Shown here: positions 1 to 8,453 of the stretch, piece after piece | Position numbering within the stretch: position 1 is the first letter of the stretch | Layout: the number at the start of each line of letters is the position of its first letter | From: Fusobacterium sp. SYSU M8D902 | GTDB taxonomy: Bacteria; Fusobacteriota; Fusobacteriia; Fusobacteriales; Fusobacteriaceae | Length of the DNA: 64,000 nucleotides | Assembly: GCF_040199715.1 (NCBI RefSeq) | Contig: NZ_JBEFNA010000006.1 | Coordinates: 19,740-83,739, forward strand | Direction: 5' to 3' | The notes under the pieces: generated by a model | Told to the model about the DNA's origin: nothing | The model's input: the letters and a program-made list of their open reading frames with translations, nothing else | Database searches by the model: none | Translations under genes and position numbers: made by a program

Positions 1-2414
1 TATATAGTTTCAGTGTTCCCAACTGTGGTATTAATACTATCCTTCACTTGGTATATATTATCTTTATTTTTTAATCTTATATACTCAGCACTTCTTCCAT
101 TAGTATCTTCACCAAAATTTACACTTCCAGAATCATAGTCATATCTTTGATAAAATAACGTCAAATTATTAGCCATAGATAGATCTATAGTTCTATCTCT
201 ATTCTCTTCGTTATTAAATACAGTCATTGTATGATTTAACTTCAATTGAGTTCTTAATGTAGAATCCTCTCCACTAGCAAAATTTCCTTTTCCATTATTG
301 CTATATGGATTGTAACCACTGGTATACTTATCGTATCTAAGTCCTCCAAACAGAGCAATCTCTCCAAAGTTATCTAAAGAGATCTCATCTCTTTGAGCAC
401 TCACTTCATAGAAATCTGAATTATTAATATATTTTCTATATCCATCAGCTGTATAAATTCCGGTTCTATCCCAGAACTCCTCCTCTGTCTTTCCACCAGC
501 AAAAGTAAATTTAGTAGTATCATTGAATATATCTACATAACCTCTTTTTTGCTCAAAATTGCTATAAATAATATCTTCAAATCTATTATACTGCTTACTT
601 CTTTCATTTCCTTTTATAACTTTTTCTCTCAATGGATCATTATCAAGATTTAGCTCTCTGATCTCTGAATAGTAATCATACCCTGGCTTTATCTTGTAAT
701 CCCCTATAAAATCATACTCTCCAAAAGATACTCTCAAATCTTTTGTATCAAACTCATTATACTCTTTTACCATACTTGGAGAATAATCAGCTTTAAATTT
801 ACTACCATACATACTATTGTATTTAAGTAGGCTATCCAACTTCGGATCTCTCTCCCAAAGTCCAAGCTTTCTAAATCTATCTCCGTTTTTCTCATCATAA
901 GAGAATCCTACTTTAGTTTCCTTATCTAAGTATTCAAAACCAAAATCCTCTGCTCTAGATTGAGTATCATCAAATGTTGATCCTGGATCCATATCGTATA
1001 AATAATTATAGTATCCACCTATTTTATAGCTCTTATTGTCTTTATATAACTCCACCTGACTAAATAGATCGTTATCTATACTACTTCCATAAGATACATC
1101 ATCTATATCATCATATACCATTAAAGCATAAGCTTTTTTATCATCAGTTAATTTCAACTTACTCTTTAACGTTATATCCTTATCAGCACCTAGATTTTTT
1201 AAATCAGCATCCATACTGAAAAAACTCATAGTTTTAGTCAGATCAGGTCTTACTCCCTCTTCCTCTTTCGCTCCAAATCTATTGTTGTTTGTATAGTCTA
1301 CTACTATATCTTCCAACCTAGGTATCATATTATAAGTTGCATTTATAGTGTTAAAATACAGTTTCCCATACTCAGCATCATATTCGTGAGTATAGTTCAC
1401 TCTGTATCTTTTCTTTTTTTCTTCATGCTCTAAATACTTTCCAGCATCTTTCATAGGATCTAATTTACTTGTATCTAAACTCTTCTCCTTAGAATGAACT
1501 AACCAATCATCTACATCCAACTTCATAGTTCCAAAGTTATCAGTTTTATACCAGTTCTCCCATCTACCTACCAAAACACCCATAGTATCAGCAAATTTCG
1601 GAGCAAATCCACCTATATACTTATCTCCTCTATCTCCATACAAAAATCCCCAAGAAACATTCCAACCATAGTAGTCGTCTGTTCCCCACTGAGGAAACAA
1701 TGGTACTTGTGAACCTTGTCTTATATTAGCTCTATACCAAGGAAATCTAAATGGTAGTCTACTTTTATCTCCAAGAAAGAAATCACTATTTTTTAAAGTA
1801 ATTTGCTTATCAGGCTCTATTATTATATTTTCAGATAAGAAATGATATCCTGCATCATTTGGATCTTTCGTTTTCATTATGTTAAAATCCGTTGTAAGCC
1901 ATCCATCATTTATGAAAATTTTATTATCTTTATACTGAATCTTATCCCCACCAAAATATATATTATTATTTGGTGCTTCAGCTCCAGTTACTTTAGAGAC
2001 ATCTAAATATCCAAAATTTTTATAAAATTCCCCATCTGTTCCTGCAAGTGATACATTCCCACCCTCTAATGACTGTAGGCTCAAGTCTCCTACCTCATTA
2101 GAAAAAAGCGTTTGAAGTTCTCCATTCACATAAGCTCTATTCTTTTCAATATCTCTTCTTATATCATAGGCCTTTAGTTCTAAATCTCCCTGTTTTAAAT
2201 TTATTCCATTTTTTGATTTTAATGTATTATTTAATAGGTCGATCTCTACCTCATCTGTTCCTGCTAATATTGCCCCTTCTCTCTCTTTTTTCAATTCGAT
2301 TTGAGTGGCTGAAGAAGATAAATTTGAAACTGCTGGAATCTCTTCCAGTTTTATTCCAAAAACTATATATGATACAACTACGAATGCTACTGCTAATCTT
2401 ATCCTATCCCTCAT
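1..2414 (-). CDS. lptD: LptD/OstA-like outer-membrane LPS assembly protein, C-terminus beyond window
   Basis: About 804 codons are present; the reading frame stays open to the left edge, so the C-terminus is missing. The protein starts with a short hydrophobic signal-like segment (residues 5-20), then a hydrophilic region with OstA-type beta repeats (roughly 40-230), then a stretch near residue 215-250 rich in Phe, Trp, Tyr and Pro (it contains RLPFRFPWYRANIRQG) that resembles the entry of an LptD barrel. The rest alternates aromatic and polar residues, as beta-barrel strands do. LptD inserts lipopolysaccharide into the outer leaflet, which agrees with the lipid A genes in the same window. 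The ATG at 2414 has an AGAGAGG ribosome site and an upstream extended -10 promoter. Family call from recognition; another large outer-membrane barrel is the alternative. Confidence 0.75.
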   Translation of the reverse strand, partial: MRDRIRLAVAFVVVSYIVFGIKLEEIPAVSNLSSSATQIELKKEREGAILAGTDEVEIDLLNNTLKSKNGINLKQGDLELKAYDIRRDIEKNRAYVNGELQTLFSNEVGDLSLQSLEGGNVSLAGTDGEFYKNFGYLDVSKVTGAEAPNNNIYFGGDKIQYKDNKIFINDGWLTTDFNIMKTKDPNDAGYHFLSENIIIEPDKQITLKNSDFFLGDKSRLPFRFPWYRANIRQGSQVPLFPQWGTDDYYGWNVSWGFLYGDRGDKYIGGFAPKFADTMGVLVGRWENWYKTDNFGTMKLDVDDWLVHSKEKSLDTSKLDPMKDAGKYLEHEEKKKRYRVNYTHEYDAEYGKLYFNTINATYNMIPRLEDIVVDYTNNNRFGAKEEEGVRPDLTKTMSFFSMDADLKNLGADKDITLKSKLKLTDDKKAYALMVYDDIDDVSYGSSIDNDLFSQVELYKDNKSYKIGGYYNYLYDMDPGSTFDDTQSRAEDFGFEYLDKETKVGFSYDEKNGDRFRKLGLWERDPKLDSLLKYNSMYGSKFKADYSPSMVKEYNEFDTKDLRVSFGEYDFIGDYKIKPGYDYYSEIRELNLDNDPLREKVIKGNERSKQYNRFEDIIYSNFEQKRGYVDIFNDTTKFTFAGGKTEEEFWDRTGIYTADGYRKYINNSDFYEVSAQRDEISLDNFGEIALFGGLRYDKYTSGYNPYSNNGKGNFASGEDSTLRTQLKLNHTMTVFNNEENRDRTIDLSMANNLTLFYQRYDYDSGSVNFGEDTNGRSAEYIRLKNKDNIYQVKDSINTTVGNTETI

Positions 2415-2451
2415 AATCTAATCCTCTCTGCAAACTGAATATTATTAGATA

Positions 2452-2481
2452 ATTATACCATATCTTTATTTATTTTGTCTA
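2452..2481 (-). promoter_or_regulatory. Promoter for the lptD-like gene
   Basis: On the minus strand TAGACA (2481-2476) is followed after 18 nt by TATAAT (2457-2452), and the -10 is preceded by TGG, an extended -10. The predicted start lies about 30 nt before the ATG at 2414. Confidence 0.6.
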
Positions 2482-2604
2482 AAATTTATTTAAAAGAATA
2501 AAATAAAAAGAAGAAATCATCTCTAAAATCATATTTTTCATATGTTTAGAAACGATTTCCCTCTCTTTAATTTTTAATTTAACTATCAAAATCAAGAGCT
2601 CTAT

Positions 2605-2922
2605 CTATCTCAATTCCCTTAATTTTTCTCTCAGTTCCTCTTTTGATTTCATTCCATTTAATTGGCATATTCTACTTCCTTCACCAAAAAATATGGTTAC
2701 GGGAACACTAGTTATTCCAAACTCATAGGCTAAGTTTGGGTTTTCATCAACATTTACCTTGAATACTTTTATCTTTTCTTCTGTAGATATTGTTTCTAAA
2801 ATAGGAAGTAACATCTTACAAGGACCACACCACTCTGTTACAAAATTAAGTATTACTAACTCCTCTTCACTATTCAAGTATTCAGAAAAAGTTGCGTCAT
2901 TTAAGTTTATTAACCTATTCAA
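2605..2922 (-). CDS. trxA: Thioredoxin
   Basis: A 105-residue single-domain thioredoxin that reduces protein disulfides in the cytoplasm. The active site WCGPC is at residues 31-35 and the conserved cis-proline at SVP (residue 74). The start is a TTG at 2922, supported by a perfect AGGAGG five bases upstream; no suitable ATG exists. It lies downstream of a rubredoxin-like/FAD oxidoreductase on the same strand, suggesting a shared redox or oxidative-stress role, although a candidate promoter of its own lies between them. The protein is short, so it could be a dedicated thioredoxin rather than the main one. Confidence 0.93.
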   Translation of the reverse strand: MNRLINLNDATFSEYLNSEEELVILNFVTEWCGPCKMLLPILETISTEEKIKVFKVNVDENPNLAYEFGITSVPVTIFFGEGSRICQLNGMKSKEELREKLRELR

Positions 2923-2989
2923 TTCTTCCTCCTAATTTCTGATAATGTTCAAAACTCTTAATTTTAGTAGTCAGAAATTGTTTCTTTAC

Positions 2990-3018
2990 ATTGTACAATA
3001 TTTTCAAAAAAAAGCCAA
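2990..3018 (-). promoter_or_regulatory. Candidate promoter for thioredoxin gene
   Basis: Minus-strand TTGGCT (3018-3013), a 17-nt spacer, and TACAAT (2995-2990). The -10 lies in the 10-bp palindrome ATTGTACAAT. A short AAAGC/GCTTT hairpin followed by T residues overlaps the -35 region and may be a weak terminator for the gene at 3022-4338. Confidence 0.4.
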
Positions 3019-3021
3019 GCT

Positions 3022-4338
3022 TTAATTATATAATTTTGCTAAGATCTGGATTTTTCTAACTCCCTCTCTTACACCTTTTATCACTGCCACTGATTTTCCA
3101 GTATCACCTATCAATAGTGCCCCTACTAGAATCTCATTTTTAAAGAAAAATTTTCTATAGATATTTTTCTCTGCATTATAGTCTACAACTGTCTCACCTG
3201 AATCAGTTATATTTCCAATAGAAAGAAGTTGTGTATTCATTCCTTCAAAGCTAAGTGGTTGTATCTGCTCACTATAAATTTTTTCTTCACCACAAATATT
3301 AGCACCTACAATTTTTCCTTGTTCCATAGCTACTTGCCACAATCCTATTATCTTTCCATTATATTCAGCTATATCTCCACAAGCGTAGATATCTTTTATA
3401 GATGTTTCCATCTTCTCATTTACTATGATACCTCTATTTACAGCAATCTTAGTAGAAAGCATAAATTCTTTGTTTGGAGCAATACCAGCACTGATTATAA
3501 CCAAATCAGCATCTAATTCAACTCCATTTTTCAACACTACTTTCTCTACACAATCGCTACCTGCAAATCCTTTAATCTCTACTCCTGTCATAATATTTAC
3601 TCCAGAAGTTTTTATCAATTTTTCTAATAACTCACTACCTTTTTCATCCAATTGTCTTGGAAGAACTCTTGGCATAACTTCTAATACAGTTACATCTAAA
3701 CCTAAATTTTTAAATCCCCAAGCAGCTTCAAGTCCTAAAACTCCTCCACCTATCACAACTACTTTTTTAGATTTTTTGGCTGTATCAATTATATCATAAG
3801 TTTCTGCCATCTCTCTTATAACTCTAACATTTTTTAGATCTTTATTTTCAAATGGTGGAACAAAACATCTAGCTCCACTAGCTATTACTAAAGAATCATA
3901 ATTCAATCTTTTCCCACTAGCCAGCTCAACAAATTTCTCATCTGTTGCTACAGAGATAACCTCCTCTTCAAGTAGTAGTTTGATATTTCTCTCAGCATAC
4001 CAACTCTCTTTTTTTATCAACATTCTCTCCATAGGAATCTCATTGTCTATTATCTCTGTTAATCTTGTTCTGTAATATGGTAGATATTTTTCTTTGGAAA
4101 TTATTGTTATTCTAGCTTTTTTATTTCTACTAGAAACTGCATCTGCTGCATTTACAGCTGCAACTCCACCTCCAATTATTAATATATCCACCTCTTTTTC
4201 TATTGAGTTTTCTGATACCTCTACCTCTACCAATTCAAAAAGCTCCTGTCCAACTCCACATACTGGACAACTAGACGGTTTTTTGTCATAGTCAAATAAT
4301 TCATCACAAACTGTACATCTCCACTTTTTTACTAACAT
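3022..4338 (-). CDS. FAD/NAD(P)H oxidoreductase with N-terminal rubredoxin-like domain
   Basis: A 438-residue fusion. Residues 6-35 are a compact rubredoxin-like knuckle with Cys8, Cys11, Cys24 and Cys27; the spacing resembles the C-terminal domain of rubrerythrins rather than free rubredoxin. From residue 50 it is a two-dinucleotide-binding flavoprotein: an FAD GxGxxA-type loop at 55-61, an NAD(P)H loop at 196-202 (VVVIGGGVLGLEAAWG) and an ACGD motif near 310 that contacts FAD. The family includes NADH:rubredoxin reductases and the NirB N-terminal half. Expected role is electron transfer from NAD(P)H to an iron-protein partner in oxygen or peroxide detoxification. The ATG has AGGGA upstream. 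Exact partner unknown. Confidence 0.85.
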   Translation of the reverse strand: MLVKKWRCTVCDELFDYDKKPSSCPVCGVGQELFELVEVEVSENSIEKEVDILIIGGGVAAVNAADAVSSRNKKARITIISKEKYLPYYRTRLTEIIDNEIPMERMLIKKESWYAERNIKLLLEEEVISVATDEKFVELASGKRLNYDSLVIASGARCFVPPFENKDLKNVRVIREMAETYDIIDTAKKSKKVVVIGGGVLGLEAAWGFKNLGLDVTVLEVMPRVLPRQLDEKGSELLEKLIKTSGVNIMTGVEIKGFAGSDCVEKVVLKNGVELDADLVIISAGIAPNKEFMLSTKIAVNRGIIVNEKMETSIKDIYACGDIAEYNGKIIGLWQVAMEQGKIVGANICGEEKIYSEQIQPLSFEGMNTQLLSIGNITDSGETVVDYNAEKNIYRKFFFKNEILVGALLIGDTGKSVAVIKGVREGVRKIQILAKLYN

Positions 4339-4398
4339 AAAGTTCCCTCCATTTGAATTTAAGTATCATAATTTATTTTAATTTTATTTACAAACTAC

Positions 4399-5091
4399 TT
4401 AACAATTCTTGCTTAATCTCTCTTCTCTTTCTCTTTCTGCTTGAGATTTATTTACATAAAAAGGCTCTAAAGTATATAGATTATCTTCAGTTCTTGTAAT
4501 TGATAACTGTCCTGCTATTACAGCTCTTGGGATTGAGTTAGCTCTAGTAACTATTTTAGCATCTTCTCCTAAAATCTCTTTGATTATACTCTCATATGCT
4601 ATAGCACCATCTCCACAAAAAATTGGAGTCTTTCCTTTTAAGTTTTCTAATAACTCTCTTATCTCCCCATCTTTATAGTCACTCACTCTTTTTAATTCAC
4701 TATTTTTTTCATATATAGAGTAGTATACTCTCTCTTTTCTCGCATCTATTAATGATACAATCTCACCTTGAAATCCCTCTATATTATTAGCTAATAGATC
4801 TAGCTCATTTATTCCAACAATACTTTTTTCTGTTCCATAACATAAACCTTTAGCTACAGCCACTCCTATTCTTATTCCTGTAAACGATCCTGGTCCAACT
4901 GTTATAGCTATTCTATCCACATCATTTATAGTTAATTTTGTCATTTTAAATAGATTATCTATCATTGACATTATAACTGCTGAGTGATTTATCTTAACAT
5001 ATATATTTAACTCTCCTATCACTCCAATTTTATCATCATAAAGAGCTACACTTCCTATCTTTGTAGCTGTATCAATGGCTAAAACCAACAT
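4399..5091 (-). CDS. tsaB: tRNA threonylcarbamoyladenosine biosynthesis protein TsaB
   Basis: A 230-residue protein of the ASKHA fold and the partner of TsaD in making t6A37 in ANN-decoding tRNAs. The N-terminus MLVLAIDTAT and the motif VGPGSFTGIRIG (residues 65-76) are typical of TsaB. The C-terminal region ends with the expected EPFYVNKSQAE segment. The start at 5091 overlaps the tsaE end by 20 bases, so tsaE and tsaB are translationally coupled. An AAGGAG site precedes the ATG. Confidence 0.95.
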   Translation of the reverse strand: MLVLAIDTATKIGSVALYDDKIGVIGELNIYVKINHSAVIMSMIDNLFKMTKLTINDVDRIAITVGPGSFTGIRIGVAVAKGLCYGTEKSIVGINELDLLANNIEGFQGEIVSLIDARKERVYYSIYEKNSELKRVSDYKDGEIRELLENLKGKTPIFCGDGAIAYESIIKEILGEDAKIVTRANSIPRAVIAGQLSITRTEDNLYTLEPFYVNKSQAEREREERLSKNC

Positions 5092-5536
5092 ACTCCAACA
5101 TCTCCTTATCTTTCATTTCATCTCCTATATACTGTAATTCCACTTCTCTAGTATTTTCAGTATGATAGTTTATTTTAATCTCAATATATTTTTTAGGAAG
5201 CTCACTCTCTATTATATTAGCCCATTCAATCAAAAGGACTCCATCACTATTTAAATAGTCCTCATAACCTATCTCATATATCTCCTCTGCTTCACCTAAA
5301 CGATATACATCAAAGTGGTATAGTGGTAATCTTCCACTTAAATACTCTAATACATAGTTAAATGTTGGACTTTTTATCTGCTCCTTCACTCCCAAAGCTT
5401 TAGCAAATTTCTGTGAAAATGTAGTTTTTCCAGTTCCTAAATCACCTATAAGAGCTATCACTGTATTTTCACTAGAAAAATCAGCTAACTTCTCTGCTAA
5501 TCTATCTAGCTCTTCAAAAGTGAGTATCTTATTCAT
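5072..5536 (-). CDS. tsaE: tRNA t6A biosynthesis ATPase TsaE
   Basis: A 154-residue P-loop ATPase that drives turnover of the TsaB-TsaD complex. Walker A GDLGTGKTTF is at residues 31-40; a later FDVYRLG segment and the LIEWA motif are also characteristic. Several in-frame starts exist; I chose the ATG at 5536 because GGAGG sits 5 nt upstream, while the upstream ATG at 5551 lies before that ribosome site. The start overlaps the end of rfaE2 by 8 bases. Confidence 0.94.
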   Translation of the reverse strand: MNKILTFEELDRLAEKLADFSSENTVIALIGDLGTGKTTFSQKFAKALGVKEQIKSPTFNYVLEYLSGRLPLYHFDVYRLGEAEEIYEIGYEDYLNSDGVLLIEWANIIESELPKKYIEIKINYHTENTREVELQYIGDEMKDKEMLEYVGFSH

Positions 5537-6014
5537 CATTTCCTCCATCATCTTTAAATTGTATTTTATTTACTATATTAGTAGTTGATTTTCCCTCAAC
5601 AAAGGACAAGATTCTAACTTCACCACCATTTTTCTCCACTGTAGCTGTCTCTGGTAGCTCCTCCTTTTTATAATCTCCTCCCTTTACATGTATTGAAGGC
5701 TTTATTTTCTCCAATGTCTCTATAGGTGTAAGTTCATCAAATATCAATGTAAAATCTACTGCTTTTAATCCTGATAGCATCTCAGCTCTATCAATCTCAT
5801 TATTAATTGGTCTAGTTGGACCTTTTAACTTTCTTACTGAGCTATCTGAATTAACCCCTACAATTAATACATCCCCCTGTTTTTTAGCATCATTTAAATA
5901 TCTTAAATGCCCTACATGTAAAATATCAAAACATCCATTTGTAAACACTACTTTTTTACCTTGAAGTTTTAACTCTTCTATCACTCTTGCAGCTGTTTCT
6001 CTGCTTAATATCAT
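5529..6014 (-). CDS. rfaE2: D-glycero-beta-D-manno-heptose 1-phosphate adenylyltransferase
   Basis: A 161-residue nucleotidyltransferase equal to the C-terminal half of HldE, without the kinase half. It makes ADP-heptose for the LPS inner core. TNGCFDILHVGHLRYL (residues 25-40) carries the HxGH signature; KGGDYKKEELPET and a late KSTTNIV motif complete the family pattern. The ATG at 6014 follows AGGAGG at a spacing of about 9. It overlaps tsaE, forming rfaE2-tsaE-tsaB. The kinase half must be encoded elsewhere. Confidence 0.92.
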   Translation of the reverse strand: MILSRETAARVIEELKLQGKKVVFTNGCFDILHVGHLRYLNDAKKQGDVLIVGVNSDSSVRKLKGPTRPINNEIDRAEMLSGLKAVDFTLIFDELTPIETLEKIKPSIHVKGGDYKKEELPETATVEKNGGEVRILSFVEGKSTTNIVNKIQFKDDGGNDE

Positions 6015-6074
6015 CTTTAACAACCTCCTGTTATCCAACTATTTTCCTCTATATTATATCACTTTTTCTTAAGG

Positions 6075-6689
6075 TTAGCTATACTTCTGTATAAACTCGT
6101 ATATAATTTCTGCTGTAATTCCCCAAATTACCTCTTCTTGATAATTATAAAAGTATACATCTCTAAAATACCCAGTCCAAGAGTTTCCATACCTTTTAGG
6201 TAGTTTCAACTCACTAGGTGAAAACATAGGTATATTTTTCATCTCTATCTTTTCTATTCTCGGTTCATTCTCCTTAAAAAATTTAATTGGAACAAATAGG
6301 AGTTTCTCCACTTCACTTGTATTAAATCTCATCTCTTTTACATTTTTTATATTTAGTTGTCCAACATAGATATCTAGTAACATTCCTCTTGGTGTAATCA
6401 AACTACCAAATTTTCCCAGTATCTCTATCTTCTCTCTATCTATACCTAACTCTTCATAGGTTTCTCTACAAGCTGTGGTTTCTGTTGTTAAATCTGCTAC
6501 ATCATACTTTCCACCTGGAAATGAGATCTCTCCACCCTGTCTTATCTGTGAGGCTCTCTTCTCTAATACTATATACTCCTCTCCCTCTATCACAACCATA
6601 GCTATAAGAACTGCAGCTACAATATACTTCTCTTCTCCTATTATTGCATTCTTATTATCTGATAATAACTTCAAAAGTTTATTCTTCAT
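6075..6689 (-). CDS. Nudix hydrolase, CoA pyrophosphatase type
   Basis: A 204-residue Nudix enzyme. KRASQIRQGGEISFPGG matches the CoA-pyrophosphatase subfamily signature and is followed by a Nudix box with the core RETYEELGI. The expected reaction is hydrolysis of CoA or oxidised CoA to 3',5'-ADP and phosphopantetheine. A TTG 15 bases upstream is in frame, but the ATG at 6689 is favoured because AGAGGG lies just before it. It is separate from rfaE2 by about 60 bases. Substrate is inferred from the subfamily. Confidence 0.85.
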   Translation of the reverse strand: MKNKLLKLLSDNKNAIIGEEKYIVAAVLIAMVVIEGEEYIVLEKRASQIRQGGEISFPGGKYDVADLTTETTACRETYEELGIDREKIEILGKFGSLITPRGMLLDIYVGQLNIKNVKEMRFNTSEVEKLLFVPIKFFKENEPRIEKIEMKNIPMFSPSELKLPKRYGNSWTGYFRDVYFYNYQEEVIWGITAEIIYEFIQKYS

Positions 6690-6786
6690 ATTTTCCCTCT
6701 TCAATCATTTTATATATAAATTTTATCATTTATATGTTACAAATTAAAGTGTTTATACAATTATTTTTCAAATATTTTTTGGACAT

Positions 6787-6815
6787 AAAAAAAAGAGAAA
6801 TACCTAGTATCTCCC
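6787..6815 (-). terminator. Terminator of pdxST
   Basis: On the minus strand GGGAGATAC (6815-6807) pairs with GTATTTCTC (6803-6795) around a 3-nt loop, with two G-U pairs, and is followed by eight T residues. Confidence 0.75.
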
Positions 6816-6835
6816 TTTTTTATACATTAAAAATA

Positions 6836-7399
6836 TTATTTTATCATACTTAAAAAATATTTATGTATAGATAAATCCTCAGTTAATTCTGGATGAAAAG
6901 ATGTAGCAAGCATATTTCTCTCCCTCACTGCAACTATTTTCCCGTTAACTTTAGCTAAAATCTTTACTCCTTCACCAACAGTTTCAACATAAGGAGCTCT
7001 AATAAATGCCATTTTTATTTTATTCTCCATACCATTAAAATCTCCCAAGTATGAAAAACTACCTAATTGTCTTCCATAAGCATTTCTTCTTACTTCTATA
7101 TCCATAGTTCCCAAATGACAAGTTTTATCATTATATAAATTTTTAGCTAATAAAATCATTCCAGAACAAGTTCCAAATACTGGCAATCCCTCTTCTATCA
7201 TTCTTTTCAATTTCTCTAAAATTTTTAATTCTCTTAATAATTTTCCCATAGCAGTACTCTCTCCACCTGGTAAAATTATTCCATCTATATGATCTAAGTC
7301 CTCTTTAGTTTTCACATAGATATTTTCAACACCTAATTTTTCCAATCTCTGTCTATGCTCTAAAAAGGCTCCCTGTAAAGCTAATATTCCTATTCTCAT
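6836..7399 (-). CDS. pdxT: Pyridoxal 5'-phosphate synthase glutaminase subunit PdxT
   Basis: A 187-residue class I glutamine amidotransferase. It releases ammonia from glutamine and channels it to PdxS for vitamin B6 synthesis. The nucleophile is Cys78 in GTCSG and the His-Glu pair is H169/E171 in SFHPE. GGES at 45-48 is also conserved. The longer in-frame start at 7429 would overlap pdxS by 29 bases; the ATG at 7399, two bases after the pdxS stop with AGAGG upstream, gives the family N-terminus [10 protein letters not shown]. Confidence 0.96.
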   Translation of the reverse strand: MRIGILALQGAFLEHRQRLEKLGVENIYVKTKEDLDHIDGIILPGGESTAMGKLLRELKILEKLKRMIEEGLPVFGTCSGMILLAKNLYNDKTCHLGTMDIEVRRNAYGRQLGSFSYLGDFNGMENKIKMAFIRAPYVETVGEGVKILAKVNGKIVAVRERNMLATSFHPELTEDLSIHKYFLSMIK

Positions 7400-7400
7400 T

Positions 7401-8276
7401 TTAATAACCTCTATCAGCCATTTTTTCATTTTGATTTAAACTATAAACATTTATTCCAACCATAGCTTCTCCTAAATCTTCTGATATTTCTGCCAATATT
7501 TTAGGATTATTATAATTTGTGACAGCTTTTACTATTGCTGCAGCTCTTTTAGCAGGATCTCCAGATTTAAATATCCCTGAGCCCACAAAAACACCATCAC
7601 AACCTAACTGCATCATTAAAGCCGCATCTGCTGGAGTAGCAACTCCTCCAGCTGCAAAATTTACAACTGGTAACTTCTTATTTTCATACACATACTTTAA
7701 TAACTCATAAGGAACTCCTAATTCTTTGGCTATATTATATAGTTCTGATTCAGCCACTGAACTTATTCTTCTTATCTCTTCATTCATTCTTCTCATATGT
7801 TTGACAGCTTCAATTATATCTCCTGTTCCTGGTTCCCCCTTAGTTCTTATCATGCTAGCTCCCTCTTGTATTCTTCTAAGAGCCTCACCTAGATTTTTTG
7901 CTCCACAAACAAAAGGAACTCTAAATTTAGTTTTATCTATGTGATATCTATCATCTGCTGGAGTTAAAACTTCACTTTCATCTATATAATCTACCTCTAA
8001 AGCCTCTAATATTTGAGCTTCAACAAAATGTCCAATCCTTACTTTTGCCATAACAGGAATTGAAACTGCTGCTTGAATCTCTTTTATCATTTTAGGATCT
8101 GACATTCTTGCTACACCACCAGCTTTTCTAATATCTGCCGGTACTCTCTCTAAAGCCATTACTGCACAAGCTCCTGCTTTTTCTGCTATAATTGCTTCAG
8201 CTGGAGTAGTAACATCCATTATAACTCCACCTTTTAACATTTGTGCCAAGTTCTTATTTAATTCATGTCTTTCCAT
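7401..8276 (-). CDS. pdxS: Pyridoxal 5'-phosphate synthase subunit PdxS
   Basis: A 291-residue TIM-barrel synthase that condenses a pentose phosphate, glyceraldehyde-3-phosphate and ammonia from PdxT to PLP. Conserved features are [17 protein letters not shown] (from residue 20), the catalytic lysine in MAKVRIGHF (Lys78) and RTKGEPGTG. Full length for the family and highly conserved. It heads the pdxS-pdxT operon and is divergent from pdxR. AAAGGGGG precedes the ATG. Confidence 0.98.
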   Translation of the reverse strand: MERHELNKNLAQMLKGGVIMDVTTPAEAIIAEKAGACAVMALERVPADIRKAGGVARMSDPKMIKEIQAAVSIPVMAKVRIGHFVEAQILEALEVDYIDESEVLTPADDRYHIDKTKFRVPFVCGAKNLGEALRRIQEGASMIRTKGEPGTGDIIEAVKHMRRMNEEIRRISSVAESELYNIAKELGVPYELLKYVYENKKLPVVNFAAGGVATPADAALMMQLGCDGVFVGSGIFKSGDPAKRAAAIVKAVTNYNNPKILAEISEDLGEAMVGINVYSLNQNEKMADRGY

Positions 8277-8393
8277 AATAATCCCCCTTTATTTTTTTTG
8301 AAAATTTTATTATAATTAAGATACAAGTATTAATATAATCTACAATTTTATTATTACATATTAAATACATAAATTCAATTTATTCATCTAAAA

Positions 8394-8422
8394 TTGTATC
8401 GGTACACTTTTAAATGGATAAA
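8394..8422 (+). promoter_or_regulatory. pdxR promoter with candidate PdxR operator
   Basis: TTGTAT (8394-8399), a 17-nt spacer and GATAAA (8417-8422) form a modest promoter for pdxR. The -35 overlaps TGTATCGGTACA (8395-8406), an inverted repeat with TGTA/TACA arms. A second partial copy, GATACAA at 8320-8326, is the reverse complement of TTGTATC at 8394-8400 and lies nearer pdxS. A MocR-type regulator binding here would repress itself and control pdxST; this is inference from position and symmetry. Confidence 0.4.
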
Positions 8423-8453
8423 GAAATAAATTAGTAAATAGGAGTATAAATTT

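Noticed and set aside
2213..2416. A 67-codon plus-strand hydrophobic frame
   Set aside because: Antisense to the start of the lptD-like gene; its hydrophobic look comes from AT-rich reverse complement.
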